Part shown: piece after piece, positions 15,571 to 24,732 of the stretch
Layout of the letters: each line of letters starts with the position of its first letter
Position numbering within the stretch: position 1 is the stretch's first letter
NCBI GenBank assembly: GCA_947175325.1
Contig: CAMWME010000001.1
Span: 1 to 64,000, forward strand
Source: an uncultured Clostridia bacterium
GTDB lineage: Bacteria > Bacillota > Clostridia > Christensenellales > Borkfalkiaceae
Direction: 5' to 3'
DNA: 64,000 bases
Program-made: the position numbers and the translations under genes
Notes under the pieces: generated by a model
The model's database searches: none
Told to the model about the DNA's origin: nothing
Seen by the model: only the letters and a program-made list of their open reading frames with translations

Positions 15571-17091
15571 TTATTCTTCAACTTTTGAAAATCCCTTTTT
15601 GGGTTTATATTTAATGAACAGCTTATATCTGAATGCGTAAAGCAAAGAAGCAATCGTAATAAGACCCGCAGCTCCGCAGATAACTCCGATAGTGACGGGG
15701 GATATATCCGTAACGTCAAGGCATCTTACGTTAATCCACATTTGGTTAATTTCGGCCAGCTTATCCTCGAAGTCGCGCATAACGACGCTGCGGCTTTTAA
15801 CGTTTTCGGGAGGATATTGTGCAAAAAGCTGTCTGCCGCGGTTGATTTCGCCGGTTGCTTTGTCAATTGCAAAGTCGTCCGAGTTGGCATCAATAATATA
15901 TTCGCCGTCTTCTCCGAAGAAATAGCTTACGTCGTAAGGAAGTACTTTGTTTTCGTCTGCATCGTCTTCCGCACCGTAAGTCCAGTCCAAATACTCAAAA
16001 ACCGTATCACCGGCAATAGCGGAGGTGTAGCCGATATAGTACATATTTCTTACTGCGTTTTTGGGGCGGGAGAGATAGTTTACGAAGGCCTCTGCGGCGG
16101 TCTGTCTTTTCTCGTTTCCGTCAATGCCGCTCTTTAACATAACCCAGCCGTCAAACCAAAGGTTTGCACACTCGTCGGGAACGGAATACCAAAGCTCGGT
16201 ACCGTCGGCGTCAGCTCCGTCTAAAATGGTTATTGCATCGCCCGACCACTGGTAGTTTGCAATTACTTTACCCGTAACCATATCAGCCTTGCCGGAGTCT
16301 GTTTCAAAGGAATAAACGTTGTCCTTAATTCTTTTTAAGACGTCCTCGGCTTTTGCTATCGTTTCGCTGTCTGTGGCGTTCATTAAGTCGGTTAAATGCT
16401 CGCTATCAAGCTGCTGTGTAGTCAGCTGCTCGCTGTTGATAATACCTAGTGCGGCAAAGTAGGCGTCGCGCACGTTGTCTTTAATCGTAACTTGTCTTTT
16501 GTAATCTTCATTCAAAAGAATATTCCAAGTAGAAACATCTGCATCGTCTTTGATTTTGTCGGGGTTGTATACGATACCCGTCGTGCCCCACATATAGCAA
16601 GCTGCGTATTTCTCCCAACCATACTCCGTGAATATTCCTTTAATATAGGGCGAAACGTTCGTTGCGTATTCGCCGTTTTTAAAGTCGTCGGAATATTCTT
16701 GAATTTTATCCTCGGCAAGAAGTTTCATTATCATATAGTCGGAGGGGCAAACCAAGTCGTAAACGTCTCCCAAGCTTAAACGGTTGTATAAGTCCTCGTT
16801 GGTGCCGAAGGTGGAGTACTCAACCTTAACCTTGAAGCCAAAGTCACTTTCGCCGTTAAACCATTCTGCGAACTCGTCGTAAATGGCGTTTTCGCCGAAG
16901 ATTTCTTCTCCGTTGTCAAGCGTGATACGCTCGTCATCTTTCCAACTGCCAAGGTCAATGTATTCTTCCCAACTGCACACGCGCAACGTAATTACTTCGT
17001 CTTGTTCCGAGCAACCCGCGAAGGTCAAAGCCGAAGCCCCGACGAGTCCGCAAGCGGCGGCAACGGATAAAATCTTTTTAAATTTTTTCAC
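15571..17091 (-). CDS. potD: PotD: spermidine/putrescine-binding lipoprotein with extra C-terminal membrane helix
   Basis: Extracellular solute-binding protein of the polyamine ABC transporter. A signal peptide with lipobox LTFAGC (Cys at about 26) anchors it as a lipoprotein. The mature part contains the typical YSTFGTNEDLYNRL, VCPSDYMIMKL and WGTTGIVYNP segments. At about 506 residues it is longer than classic PotD (about 350); besides insertions, residues about 462-485 form a second hydrophobic helix with a basic tail, which is unusual for a binding protein. The start is a GTG with an excellent GGAGG 7 nt upstream. It overlaps potC by 14 bp and is the last gene of the operon. Confidence 0.92.
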   Translation of the reverse strand: MKKFKKILSVAAACGLVGASALTFAGCSEQDEVITLRVCSWEEYIDLGSWKDDERITLDNGEEIFGENAIYDEFAEWFNGESDFGFKVKVEYSTFGTNEDLYNRLSLGDVYDLVCPSDYMIMKLLAEDKIQEYSDDFKNGEYATNVSPYIKGIFTEYGWEKYAACYMWGTTGIVYNPDKIKDDADVSTWNILLNEDYKRQVTIKDNVRDAYFAALGIINSEQLTTQQLDSEHLTDLMNATDSETIAKAEDVLKRIKDNVYSFETDSGKADMVTGKVIANYQWSGDAITILDGADADGTELWYSVPDECANLWFDGWVMLKSGIDGNEKRQTAAEAFVNYLSRPKNAVRNMYYIGYTSAIAGDTVFEYLDWTYGAEDDADENKVLPYDVSYFFGEDGEYIIDANSDDFAIDKATGEINRGRQLFAQYPPENVKSRSVVMRDFEDKLAEINQMWINVRCLDVTDISPVTIGVICGAAGLITIASLLYAFRYKLFIKYKPKKGFSKVEE

Positions 17092-17884
17092 GCTTTGCCT
17101 CCTTTTTTCTGCTCGACATAACGTTCATAAGCAAAACTACGACGATAACAATTAAGAAAATGAGGGTTGAAAGCGCCCAAAGCGCGGTTTTAACTTCGGT
17201 CTGACTGCCCTTGGTTGCATTCACGACGTAAGTACTGATAGTATCGAAGGTGGAGGGTTTAGTGTAAGTGGTGACGAAGTAGTCGTCCAAAGAAAGGGTA
17301 ACCGCAAGCATAAAGCCCGAAAGTATTCCGGGGATTAGCTGGGGCAAAACCACCTTAAAAAGAGCTTGTGCGGGCGTTGCGCCAAGGTCCAAAGCCGCCT
17401 CGTATAAGCTGTTGTCCATCTGTTTTAATTTGGGCAATATAGAAAGATAAACGAAGGGGGTGGTCAGCACGACGTGCCCTATCCCTAAGGGGATATAGGT
17501 GTCCTTACTTATTCTCAGCATAACGATAAGCAGAATGCAGATTGAAAAGCCCGTTACTATGTCGGCGTTGACTACGGGTATCTGATTTGCCGTATTGATA
17601 AGCGTTTTGGGGAGTTTCTTGGAATAAAACGTTCCTATCGCGCCGCAAGTTGCAAGCACGGTTGATATGCACGCGCAGACGAAAGCGAGAAGAATCGTGC
17701 CGAGAATCATATTTCTGAGTTCTTCGTTTTTAAACAGATTTATATAATTCTCAAATGAAAATCCGCCCATATTCGCGCCTACGACGGTAGCTTCCGAAAA
17801 GCTGTAAACGGCAAGCACGAGAATAGGAATATAGATAAACAAGAGTACGATGGCAAGCCAAATTATGCGTAAATACTTTTTCAT
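17078..17884 (-). CDS. potC: PotC: spermidine/putrescine ABC transporter permease
   Basis: 268-residue permease with six transmembrane segments. The EAA loop (EAALDLGATPAQALFKVVLPQLIPG) that contacts the ATPase is clear in the second half. The order potA-potB-potC-potD and the overlaps on both sides (4 bp with potB, 14 bp with potD) make it the PotC-type partner. It forms the inner-membrane channel with PotB. Confidence 0.93.
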   Translation of the reverse strand: MKKYLRIIWLAIVLLFIYIPILVLAVYSFSEATVVGANMGGFSFENYINLFKNEELRNMILGTILLAFVCACISTVLATCGAIGTFYSKKLPKTLINTANQIPVVNADIVTGFSICILLIVMLRISKDTYIPLGIGHVVLTTPFVYLSILPKLKQMDNSLYEAALDLGATPAQALFKVVLPQLIPGILSGFMLAVTLSLDDYFVTTYTKPSTFDTISTYVVNATKGSQTEVKTALWALSTLIFLIVIVVVLLMNVMSSRKKEAKREKI

Positions 17885-18678
17885 AAAATCGCCCCCTTGT
17901 TGTTTGCGTCTTTATCGCTGAAACGGTTGGTTACAAGCGTAACGATGAAAATAATTATGAGTAGTACCAATGAAATCAACGAGCCGTTATTCCAGTCGTA
18001 CGCGCTGAAATAACTGCCGATAAGGCTGCCCATTATATAAGTGTTGTTGTAAAGCATATCCAAAACGACGTAGTTCGTCATAGAGGGAAGAAGCACCATC
18101 GTTATTCCCGAAATTATTCCGGGAACGGAGAGGGGCAAAGTTACTCTTAAAAATACGGTTGCTTTGTTTGCGCCCAAATCCGAAGCCGCCTCTAAAAGAC
18201 TGTTATCGAGTTTTTGCAAAGAGGTGTACAAGGGTAAAATCATAAAAGGCAAGAAGTCGTAAGTCATTCCTATCACGGAGTTCAAGAATGGATAGACCGA
18301 AATATTGCCCTCTAAAACCGATAAAACCTCTTTAAGCGCGGTAATTCTAAGCGTAAAGTTTATCCACATAGGAAGGATAAACAGAAGCAAAAGAACGTAC
18401 TTTTTCTTCATTTTGCTTCTTGCAAGAATGTAAGCGGTGGGGTAGGCTATAACGAGGCAAACGGCAGTCGTAACAATTGCCACCGCAAAGCTGTACAAAA
18501 GCGTACCCAAAGTTTTCGTACTTGTGAAAAAGTTCACAAAGTTGTCGAAGGTGAAGTGCCCTTGCCCGTTAGTAAACGCGTAGTAAACTATTACGAATAG
18601 GGGCGCAATCACGAATAAAACCAAAAACACCGCGTAAGGTATGCATAGGTGCTTTCTGTTAAAACGCAGTCCTTTCAT
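17881..18678 (-). CDS. potB: PotB: spermidine/putrescine ABC transporter permease
   Basis: 265-residue permease with six transmembrane segments and the EAA motif (EAASDLGANKATVFLRV). It starts one base after the stop of potA and overlaps potC by 4 bp, so the three are translationally coupled. The N-terminal MKGLRFNRKHLC is short and basic, as expected for a cytoplasmic end. Confidence 0.93.
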   Translation of the reverse strand: MKGLRFNRKHLCIPYAVFLVLFVIAPLFVIVYYAFTNGQGHFTFDNFVNFFTSTKTLGTLLYSFAVAIVTTAVCLVIAYPTAYILARSKMKKKYVLLLLFILPMWINFTLRITALKEVLSVLEGNISVYPFLNSVIGMTYDFLPFMILPLYTSLQKLDNSLLEAASDLGANKATVFLRVTLPLSVPGIISGITMVLLPSMTNYVVLDMLYNNTYIMGSLIGSYFSAYDWNNGSLISLVLLIIIFIVTLVTNRFSDKDANNKGAIL

Positions 18679-18679
18679 T

Positions 18680-20191
18680 TTATTTGCTCTCTCCCGCGGG
18701 CTTTAAGGTAAGCTTGATTTTGTCTTTCGGAATAATAATGCCTACGAAGTCGCCCGTGTTCCAAGTATCGGGGCAAGAAAGCACGTAATCTTCCTCGTTT
18801 TCTTCCGTTCTTACGATATAGCGGTAGTGGTCGCCCTTGTAAATCATTGAAATAATATTGCCTTGTGCGCCGCCAGCGTCCTTGTCGTCGCTCATCTGAA
18901 TGTCGTTAGTATCAACTTCAACGTTTACTTCAACGCCCGTGAGGTCGACTTTTTCACCGTTTGCAGTGATAAGATAGCCTTCTTCGTCCAAATGAGAGGA
19001 AGGATAAAGCTGAGTAACGTCGCACTCGAACTCGCCGTCGCCGAACTTAACCGTATTGTTTTTAGTGATTTCACCGTCGTATTTGTTCACGGTGTAAACC
19101 TTTTCCATAAGGTGAATACCGTCGGGCTCTATTCTAAGACCGATGGTGCTTCCGACGGGGGCGGTGGAGGTGCTTTGAATAATGATTTCGAATTTACCAA
19201 CGATTACGGTAATTTCGTAATGCACGCCCTTGAACACCGAAGAAATAACTTGACCTTTAAGCTGACCTTCGCCGGGTTTACAGATTTTTATATCTTCGGG
19301 GCGGACCACTACGTCAACAAGCTGGTTAATTTCGTAATCGTCGAGGCAGTCGAACGTTGCGCCGCAGAACTTAACTTTAAGGTTGCCGACGACCGTACCG
19401 TTGAAAATGTTGCTTTCACCTATAAAGTCGGCAACGAAGGTGTTCACGGGTTCGTTGTAAATCTCGGTGGGAGTGCCCGTCTGTTGAATATCGCCGTCGT
19501 TTATAACGACGATTTTATCGGACATCGTCAAAGCTTCTTCTTGGTCGTGAGTAACGTAGATAAAGGTTATGCCAAGCTTCTTGTGCATGTTTTTAAGCTC
19601 GACTTGCATTTCTTTACGCATCTTTAAATCGAGCGCGCCCAAAGGCTCGTCCAAAAGAAGAATTTCGGGTTCGTTTACGATAGCGCGGGCAATAGCTATA
19701 CGCTGCTGCTGTCCGCCCGAAAGGGTGGAAACGCTTCGCTTTTCAAACCCTTCGAGGTCAACTATTTCAAGCGCCTTTTTAACTTTCTTGTCAATTTCGG
19801 CTTTCGTCAGTTTTTCTTTCTTGGTGTATTTTTCGCCCTTGTCGTTTGCGTAGGTACTTTCAATTCTTTTCAAACGCAACCCGAACGCAATGTTTTCGTA
19901 AACGTTGAGGTGGGGGAAGAGGGCGTATTTTTGGAAAACGGTATTGACGGGTCTTTTATTGGGCGGAAGGCGGCTTATGTCCTCGCCGTTCAAAAGTATT
20001 TTGCCCGAGGTAGGCAGTTCAAAGCCCGCAATCATTCTCAAAGTAGTGGTTTTGCCGCAGCCCGAAGGGCCTAAAAAGGTTACGAATTCACCTTTTTTAA
20101 CTTCAAGATTAAAGTTGTCAACTGCTATCGTATCGTCGTCGAATACTTTTCTTACGTCGATAAGCTCGATAATGTTTTCGCTTTTGCTCAT
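18680..20191 (-). CDS. potA: PotA: spermidine/putrescine ABC transporter ATP-binding protein, with two TOBE regions
   Basis: 503-residue ATPase. Walker A is [10 protein letters not shown] (near residue 43), the ABC signature is LSGGQQQR, Walker B is [11 protein letters not shown], and a lysine-rich insertion of about 30 residues precedes the signature. A TOBE domain follows the ATPase core, and an unusual second TOBE-like module ([16 protein letters not shown]) forms the C-terminus, making it about 150 residues longer than E. coli PotA. The start at 20191 has a good RBS (AGGAG, 7 nt away); the reading frame stays open 55 codons further upstream, but through a terminator hairpin, so that extension is rejected. 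A long structured leader precedes the gene. Confidence 0.93.
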   Translation of the reverse strand: MSKSENIIELIDVRKVFDDDTIAVDNFNLEVKKGEFVTFLGPSGCGKTTTLRMIAGFELPTSGKILLNGEDISRLPPNKRPVNTVFQKYALFPHLNVYENIAFGLRLKRIESTYANDKGEKYTKKEKLTKAEIDKKVKKALEIVDLEGFEKRSVSTLSGGQQQRIAIARAIVNEPEILLLDEPLGALDLKMRKEMQVELKNMHKKLGITFIYVTHDQEEALTMSDKIVVINDGDIQQTGTPTEIYNEPVNTFVADFIGESNIFNGTVVGNLKVKFCGATFDCLDDYEINQLVDVVVRPEDIKICKPGEGQLKGQVISSVFKGVHYEITVIVGKFEIIIQSTSTAPVGSTIGLRIEPDGIHLMEKVYTVNKYDGEITKNNTVKFGDGEFECDVTQLYPSSHLDEEGYLITANGEKVDLTGVEVNVEVDTNDIQMSDDKDAGGAQGNIISMIYKGDHYRYIVRTEENEEDYVLSCPDTWNTGDFVGIIIPKDKIKLTLKPAGESK

Positions 20192-20204
20192 TTCGGTTCT
20201 CCTA

Positions 20205-20237
20205 ACAAAAAAATAAAGACGACCTGAAAGTCGTCTT
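20205..20237 (-). terminator. Intrinsic terminator in the potA leader (attenuator)
   Basis: Read on the minus strand, AAGACGAC pairs with GTCGTCTT around a 6-nt loop, followed by TATTTTTTT. It stands immediately ahead of the potA ribosome binding site and about 230 nt downstream of the promoter, so it must be bypassed for pot expression. Confidence 0.75.
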
Positions 20238-20465
20238 ACCGTAAAAATGCATATATACGCATCTTTAAACTTATATCGTGTTTTGGACTTTTTAGAGTCT
20301 ATATAGCAAATACTTTTACTACTCTTATTGACCGTTTCACAAGTGACGCCCTTCAAGGCTTTGATTATAAAGTAATCAACTTATAAAATTTGAGCTTTTA
20401 ACTCAATCAATAATGCGGTTTAAACCGCGCGGGTATTTGCGTGAACTCTAAAAGTTCTATACCAT
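20238..20465 (-). promoter_or_regulatory. Structured 5' leader of the potABCD operon, candidate riboswitch or attenuator
   Basis: About 230 nt without a gene between the potA promoter and the leader terminator. On the minus strand it can form several hairpins: GAACT/AGTTC, a GCGGTTTAAACCGC palindrome, TTGAG/CTCAA, TTGATTA/TAATCAA (7 bp, 5-nt loop), GCC/GGC and ATGC/GCAT. I recognise no consensus of a known riboswitch class. Together with the terminal terminator this has the layout of a ligand-responsive or antitermination leader; polyamine sensing is inference from the downstream genes. Confidence 0.5.
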
Positions 20466-20471
20466 AAGACG

Positions 20472-20500
20472 AGTATAAGGTAAAAAAAAGCCGTTGTCAA
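20472..20500 (-). promoter_or_regulatory. Promoter of the potABCD operon
   Basis: On the minus strand, consensus TTGACA, a 17-bp spacer and TATACT. Transcription would begin near 20465, about 270 nt upstream of the potA start. Confidence 0.8.
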
Positions 20501-20531
20501 ATAAAATTTAATAATATTTTCATTAAATAAG

Positions 20532-20560
20532 TTGATTTTTTAACCGTAATCGTTTAAAAT
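20532..20560 (+). promoter_or_regulatory. Promoter of tRNA-Ser
   Basis: TTGATT, 17-bp spacer, TAAAAT; 12 bp upstream of the tRNA 5' end. Confidence 0.6.
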
Positions 20561-20572
20561 CAATAAGGTACT

Positions 20573-20663
20573 GCGGAGATGGCTGAGCGGTTTAAGGCGC
20601 ACGATTGGAAATCGTGTGACGGCTAATACCCGTCCGGAGGTTCAAATCCTCTTCTCCGCGCCA
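20573..20663 (+). tRNA. tRNA-Ser (GGA)
   Basis: Class II tRNA. The acceptor stem GCGGAGA pairs with TCTCCGC, followed by G and an encoded CCA. The anticodon stem ACGAT/ATCGT encloses a loop with anticodon GGA; a long variable arm (GACGGCTAATACCCGTC) and the T-loop GGTTCAAATCC are clear. Confidence 0.97.
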
Positions 20664-20665
20664 TA

Positions 20666-20686
20666 ATCCCGCCTAAATGGCGGGAT
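20666..20686 (+). terminator. Terminator of tRNA-Ser
   Basis: Eight-bp stem ATCCCGCC / GGCGGGAT with a 5-nt loop and a following AATTTTTTT. Confidence 0.85.
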
Positions 20687-20714
20687 AATTTTTTTAAAAA
20701 TACGAGAATATTTA

Positions 20715-21128
20715 ATGATAAAAAAATACTATTTAAATACTGAATCTTTGCCGGTTATTCCAACACCTCATGACTGGGTTATAAACAAAATAGAAGCTAA
20801 TTCCGAGTTTTTAATTTTTTATTTGGAAGATACGGGAATTAATTATAACGGCGAACCTCCTCACGATTTCGCTCCTAATTCCAAATCACTTATTATGCGC
20901 TTGCATTTGGAGGACCCCGTATTTGAAGCATATAAATGGAAAAAATCGGTTTCAGGTAAAGGTTTTTTTGAGATTGACGCTAATAAATTATTAGCTATCC
21001 CTAAAAAACATACTTTGGAATACCTATATCATTACGTAGGTTATAATACTATAATCATAAAGCTGTATCAATTAGGACATATTTTGCTTGATATTTCTGC
21101 GGATTATGTTGAATTAGAGTGGTTATAA
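20715..21128 (+). CDS. Hypothetical protein
   Basis: 137-residue soluble protein, acidic to neutral, not recognised. It is AT-rich compared with neighbouring core genes and lies alone between tRNA-Ser and an unrelated membrane protein, with its own terminator. No signal peptide or catalytic motif is visible. The start lacks a good ribosome binding site. The size and solitary position resemble orphan immunity-type proteins, but nothing in the sequence demonstrates that. Confidence 0.55.
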   Translation: MIKKYYLNTESLPVIPTPHDWVINKIEANSEFLIFYLEDTGINYNGEPPHDFAPNSKSLIMRLHLEDPVFEAYKWKKSVSGKGFFEIDANKLLAIPKKHTLEYLYHYVGYNTIIIKLYQLGHILLDISADYVELEWL

Positions 21129-21146
21129 AAATCAAAACATAATTAA

Positions 21147-21163
21147 GCGCCGAGAATGGGCGC
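21147..21163 (+). terminator. Small terminator hairpin
   Basis: GCGCC / GGCGC stem with a 7-nt loop followed by ATTTTTAT, after the hypothetical gene. Confidence 0.55.
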
Positions 21164-21181
21164 ATTTTTATATCTCAGATT

Positions 21182-21649
21182 ATGGAAAACGAATTTACTA
21201 TTAAAAACAAGCCGATAACTTTTAAACTGGCGATTACTTTTACGGTTACTTCCGTGGCGCTTGCACTTACGATGGTTTTGCTGATTATCGCTTGCCGCAT
21301 CTATGAAAAGAACGAATTTATTTGGTTTATAGAAATTATTCCGGCTGCGGCTTTGGTCGGCTCGATTTTAGGGCTTTACACTTTTTATAAAGAGGAGTTT
21401 TCTTTAAAAGACGGGCAGTTCAGATATGTAAAGGTTTTTAAAAAAGACATCGTAATTAAAGTGAAAACTTTATACTGTGTTTATTTGAGCCCTTTAGGAT
21501 ATAAAACCAAAATAGAGTTTATGAACTATAAATGCGAAATTTTTGAAACGATTTATGACGACGGTACGATTATGCAAGACGGAATATTTTTAGACGCACT
21601 TAGAAATTTGCGGATAGACGTAAAGAGGAACGGTTATGGCGACGAATAA
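21182..21649 (+). CDS. Small membrane protein with two helices and a PH-like C-terminal domain
   Basis: 155 residues. Two hydrophobic helices (about 17-40 and 47-67) are followed by a beta-rich soluble region (FSLKDGQFRYVKVFKKDIVIKV onwards) that resembles bacterial PH-like domains of small membrane proteins. I cannot give it a family name with confidence. It overlaps the following TfoX-like gene by 14 bp, so the two are co-translated. The ribosome binding site is weak. Confidence 0.55.
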   Translation: MENEFTIKNKPITFKLAITFTVTSVALALTMVLLIIACRIYEKNEFIWFIEIIPAAALVGSILGLYTFYKEEFSLKDGQFRYVKVFKKDIVIKVKTLYCVYLSPLGYKTKIEFMNYKCEIFETIYDDGTIMQDGIFLDALRNLRIDVKRNGYGDE

Positions 21650-21959
21650 AGAATATATAGATTATATTGCAGAACAGTTTAACGGCGAAGGGCTGACTTT
21701 TCGTCCGATGATGGGGGAGTATCTCGTTTATTACAAGGGGAAGCTGGTCGGAGATATTTGCGACAATAGGCTTTTAGTTAAGCCCGTTGAAAGTGCAAAA
21801 AGGCTTATACCCGACGCGGAATACCAGCTGCCGTACGAAGGGGCTAAACCGATGATTTTGGTCGACAAAGTAGACGACGGTGAATTTTTAAGGGAATTGT
21901 TTGAAGAAATGTATCCAGAGCTTCCCGAACCTAAGACTAAAAAGAAAGTGCAACAATGA
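21636..21959 (+). CDS. TfoX N-terminal domain protein
   Basis: 107-residue protein matching the TfoX/Sxy N-terminal domain: RPMMGEYLVYYKGKLVGDICDNRLLVKP is the family signature at about 22-50, and the second half has YEGAKPMILVD. In Proteobacteria full TfoX activates competence, but the isolated N-terminal domain is widespread in Bacillota with unknown function. It overlaps the upstream membrane protein gene, with a GAGG ribosome binding site inside that gene. Confidence 0.82.
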   Translation: MATNKEYIDYIAEQFNGEGLTFRPMMGEYLVYYKGKLVGDICDNRLLVKPVESAKRLIPDAEYQLPYEGAKPMILVDKVDDGEFLRELFEEMYPELPEPKTKKKVQQ

Positions 21960-21974
21960 AGATATATATGAAGG

Positions 21975-22000
21975 AAAAGCGGGGTTTTTAACCCCGTTTT
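21975..22000 (+). terminator. Terminator after the TfoX-like gene
   Basis: CGGGGTT / AACCCCG stem with a 3-nt loop followed by TTTTTATTTT. Confidence 0.75.
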
Positions 22001-22074
22001 TATTTTATAATTTTTGCTTATACCCGAGTTAAGTAATTACGTACGAGAATGAATAATTATGCGGTAATAATCAT

Positions 22075-23483
<1,409 letters not shown>

Positions 23484-23501
23484 ATTTTATATCTATTATA
23501 T

Positions 23502-23523
23502 AAACCCGCAGTTTTGCGGGTTT
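23502..23523 (+). terminator. Terminator of gdhA
   Basis: AAACCCGCA / TGCGGGTTT stem, 4-nt loop, then TTTTT. Confidence 0.85.
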
Positions 23524-23541
23524 TTTTCACGCTTACATTAT

Positions 23542-23570
23542 TTGACAAAATACTGCGTATTTGGTAAACT
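23542..23570 (+). promoter_or_regulatory. Promoter of the AEC-GH28 operon
   Basis: TTGACA, 17-bp spacer, TAAACT. The promoter lies inside the longest open frame, which confirms that translation starts downstream at 23596. Confidence 0.7.
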
Positions 23571-23595
23571 TAAACAGATAAAAGAGAGGAAAGGT

Positions 23596-24729
23596 ATGGT
23601 AGAGGTATTAGTAACTTCTTTAAACGCCGTAGTGCCAATAATTTTACTTATACTTTTAGGCTACCTTTTAAAGCGGTTTAAATTTCTAAACGATAACTTC
23701 GTAAAGATAGGAAACAAGTTCGTATTTAAGGTTTGCTTGCCGTGTATGCTGTTTTTAAATATTTACGATAAAATGGATACGTTTTCGGATATCCCTTGGG
23801 AAGTCGTAATATATGCGGTAGTAGCAATCTTGGTCATTTTCGGTTTAGGGCTTGTAACGGCGATTTTAACCACCAAAAAGAGGAATAGGCGGGGCGTTAT
23901 ATTGCAGTGCGCTTTCAGAAGCAACTTCGCAATAATCGGACTTGCATTGGTTGGAAATTTGGGTGGAGATGAAGCGCTTGCCGGTATAATTTCAGCGTTT
24001 TCTATTCCGTTATTTAATATTTTGGCGGTAATTTCTCTTTCCGTTTTTGCCGAAGAAGAAACGCCCGCCGAAGAAACGGCTGTACAGACGGATATTTTCG
24101 ACCAAGCCATGATTGAGGGCGCGCAATCTTCGCCCGGTGTAAAAGCGGTTAAATCAAAGCACAGCGTTAAAAGTATACTTTTAAATATCGTGAAAAACCC
24201 GCTGATTATAGGCGTTTTCGCCGGTCTTGTTTTCGTGGCTATTCGAGAAATAGAAAGGGCGTGCGGCGGCGTTAAAATTGTTGAAATAGACGGTAAAGAG
24301 GTTGAAGCGGTAGTTTTCAGCCTTAAAGAGCATTTAAACTTTCTGTACACCGGCGTGGATTATTTAAGGAAGATTGCGTCGCCACTTGCGCTTATAGTTT
24401 TGGGCGGACAGTTTAAGTTTACGGCGGTTAAAGGTATGACGAAGGAAATCGTCGTCGGAACCGTATGGCGCGTTCTTCTTGCACCTCTGATAGGCGTAGG
24501 CGTAGCAATTATTTTAAGAACTTATACGGATTTATTCACTTTTGAATTGTCAGCAGTTTATCCTACTTTGGTTGCACTTTTCGGAACGCCCGTTGCTGTT
24601 TCAAGCGCAATTATGGCTGGAGAAATGAAAAACGACGAACAACTTGCCACACAACTCGTAGTATGGACGAGCTTGTGTTCGATAGTAACTATTTTTATTA
24701 CGGTATTTTTAATCGGAATATTGGTGTAA
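23596..24729 (+). CDS. AEC-family (auxin efflux carrier-like) transporter
   Basis: 377-residue membrane protein with about ten transmembrane segments, arranged as two five-helix halves with a charged central loop (about 155-195). The N-terminal VVPIILLILLGYLLKR and the C-terminal FGTPVAVSSAIMAGEM segments are typical of the AEC family (PF03547), which transports organic acids or other small anions. The start at 23596 has an AGAGGAAAGG ribosome binding site and lies 25 bp after the promoter. Three bases separate it from the GH28 gene, so an operon is likely. The substrate might be a sugar-acid breakdown product, which is inference. Confidence 0.85.
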   Translation: MVEVLVTSLNAVVPIILLILLGYLLKRFKFLNDNFVKIGNKFVFKVCLPCMLFLNIYDKMDTFSDIPWEVVIYAVVAILVIFGLGLVTAILTTKKRNRRGVILQCAFRSNFAIIGLALVGNLGGDEALAGIISAFSIPLFNILAVISLSVFAEEETPAEETAVQTDIFDQAMIEGAQSSPGVKAVKSKHSVKSILLNIVKNPLIIGVFAGLVFVAIREIERACGGVKIVEIDGKEVEAVVFSLKEHLNFLYTGVDYLRKIASPLALIVLGGQFKFTAVKGMTKEIVVGTVWRVLLAPLIGVGVAIILRTYTDLFTFELSAVYPTLVALFGTPVAVSSAIMAGEMKNDEQLATQLVVWTSLCSIVTIFITVFLIGILV

Positions 24730-24732
24730 CTT

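Noticed and set aside
20192-20356. 55-codon N-terminal extension of PotA
   Set aside because: It runs through the leader terminator hairpin, has no ribosome binding site, and the 20191 ATG has a good one and the normal family N-terminus.
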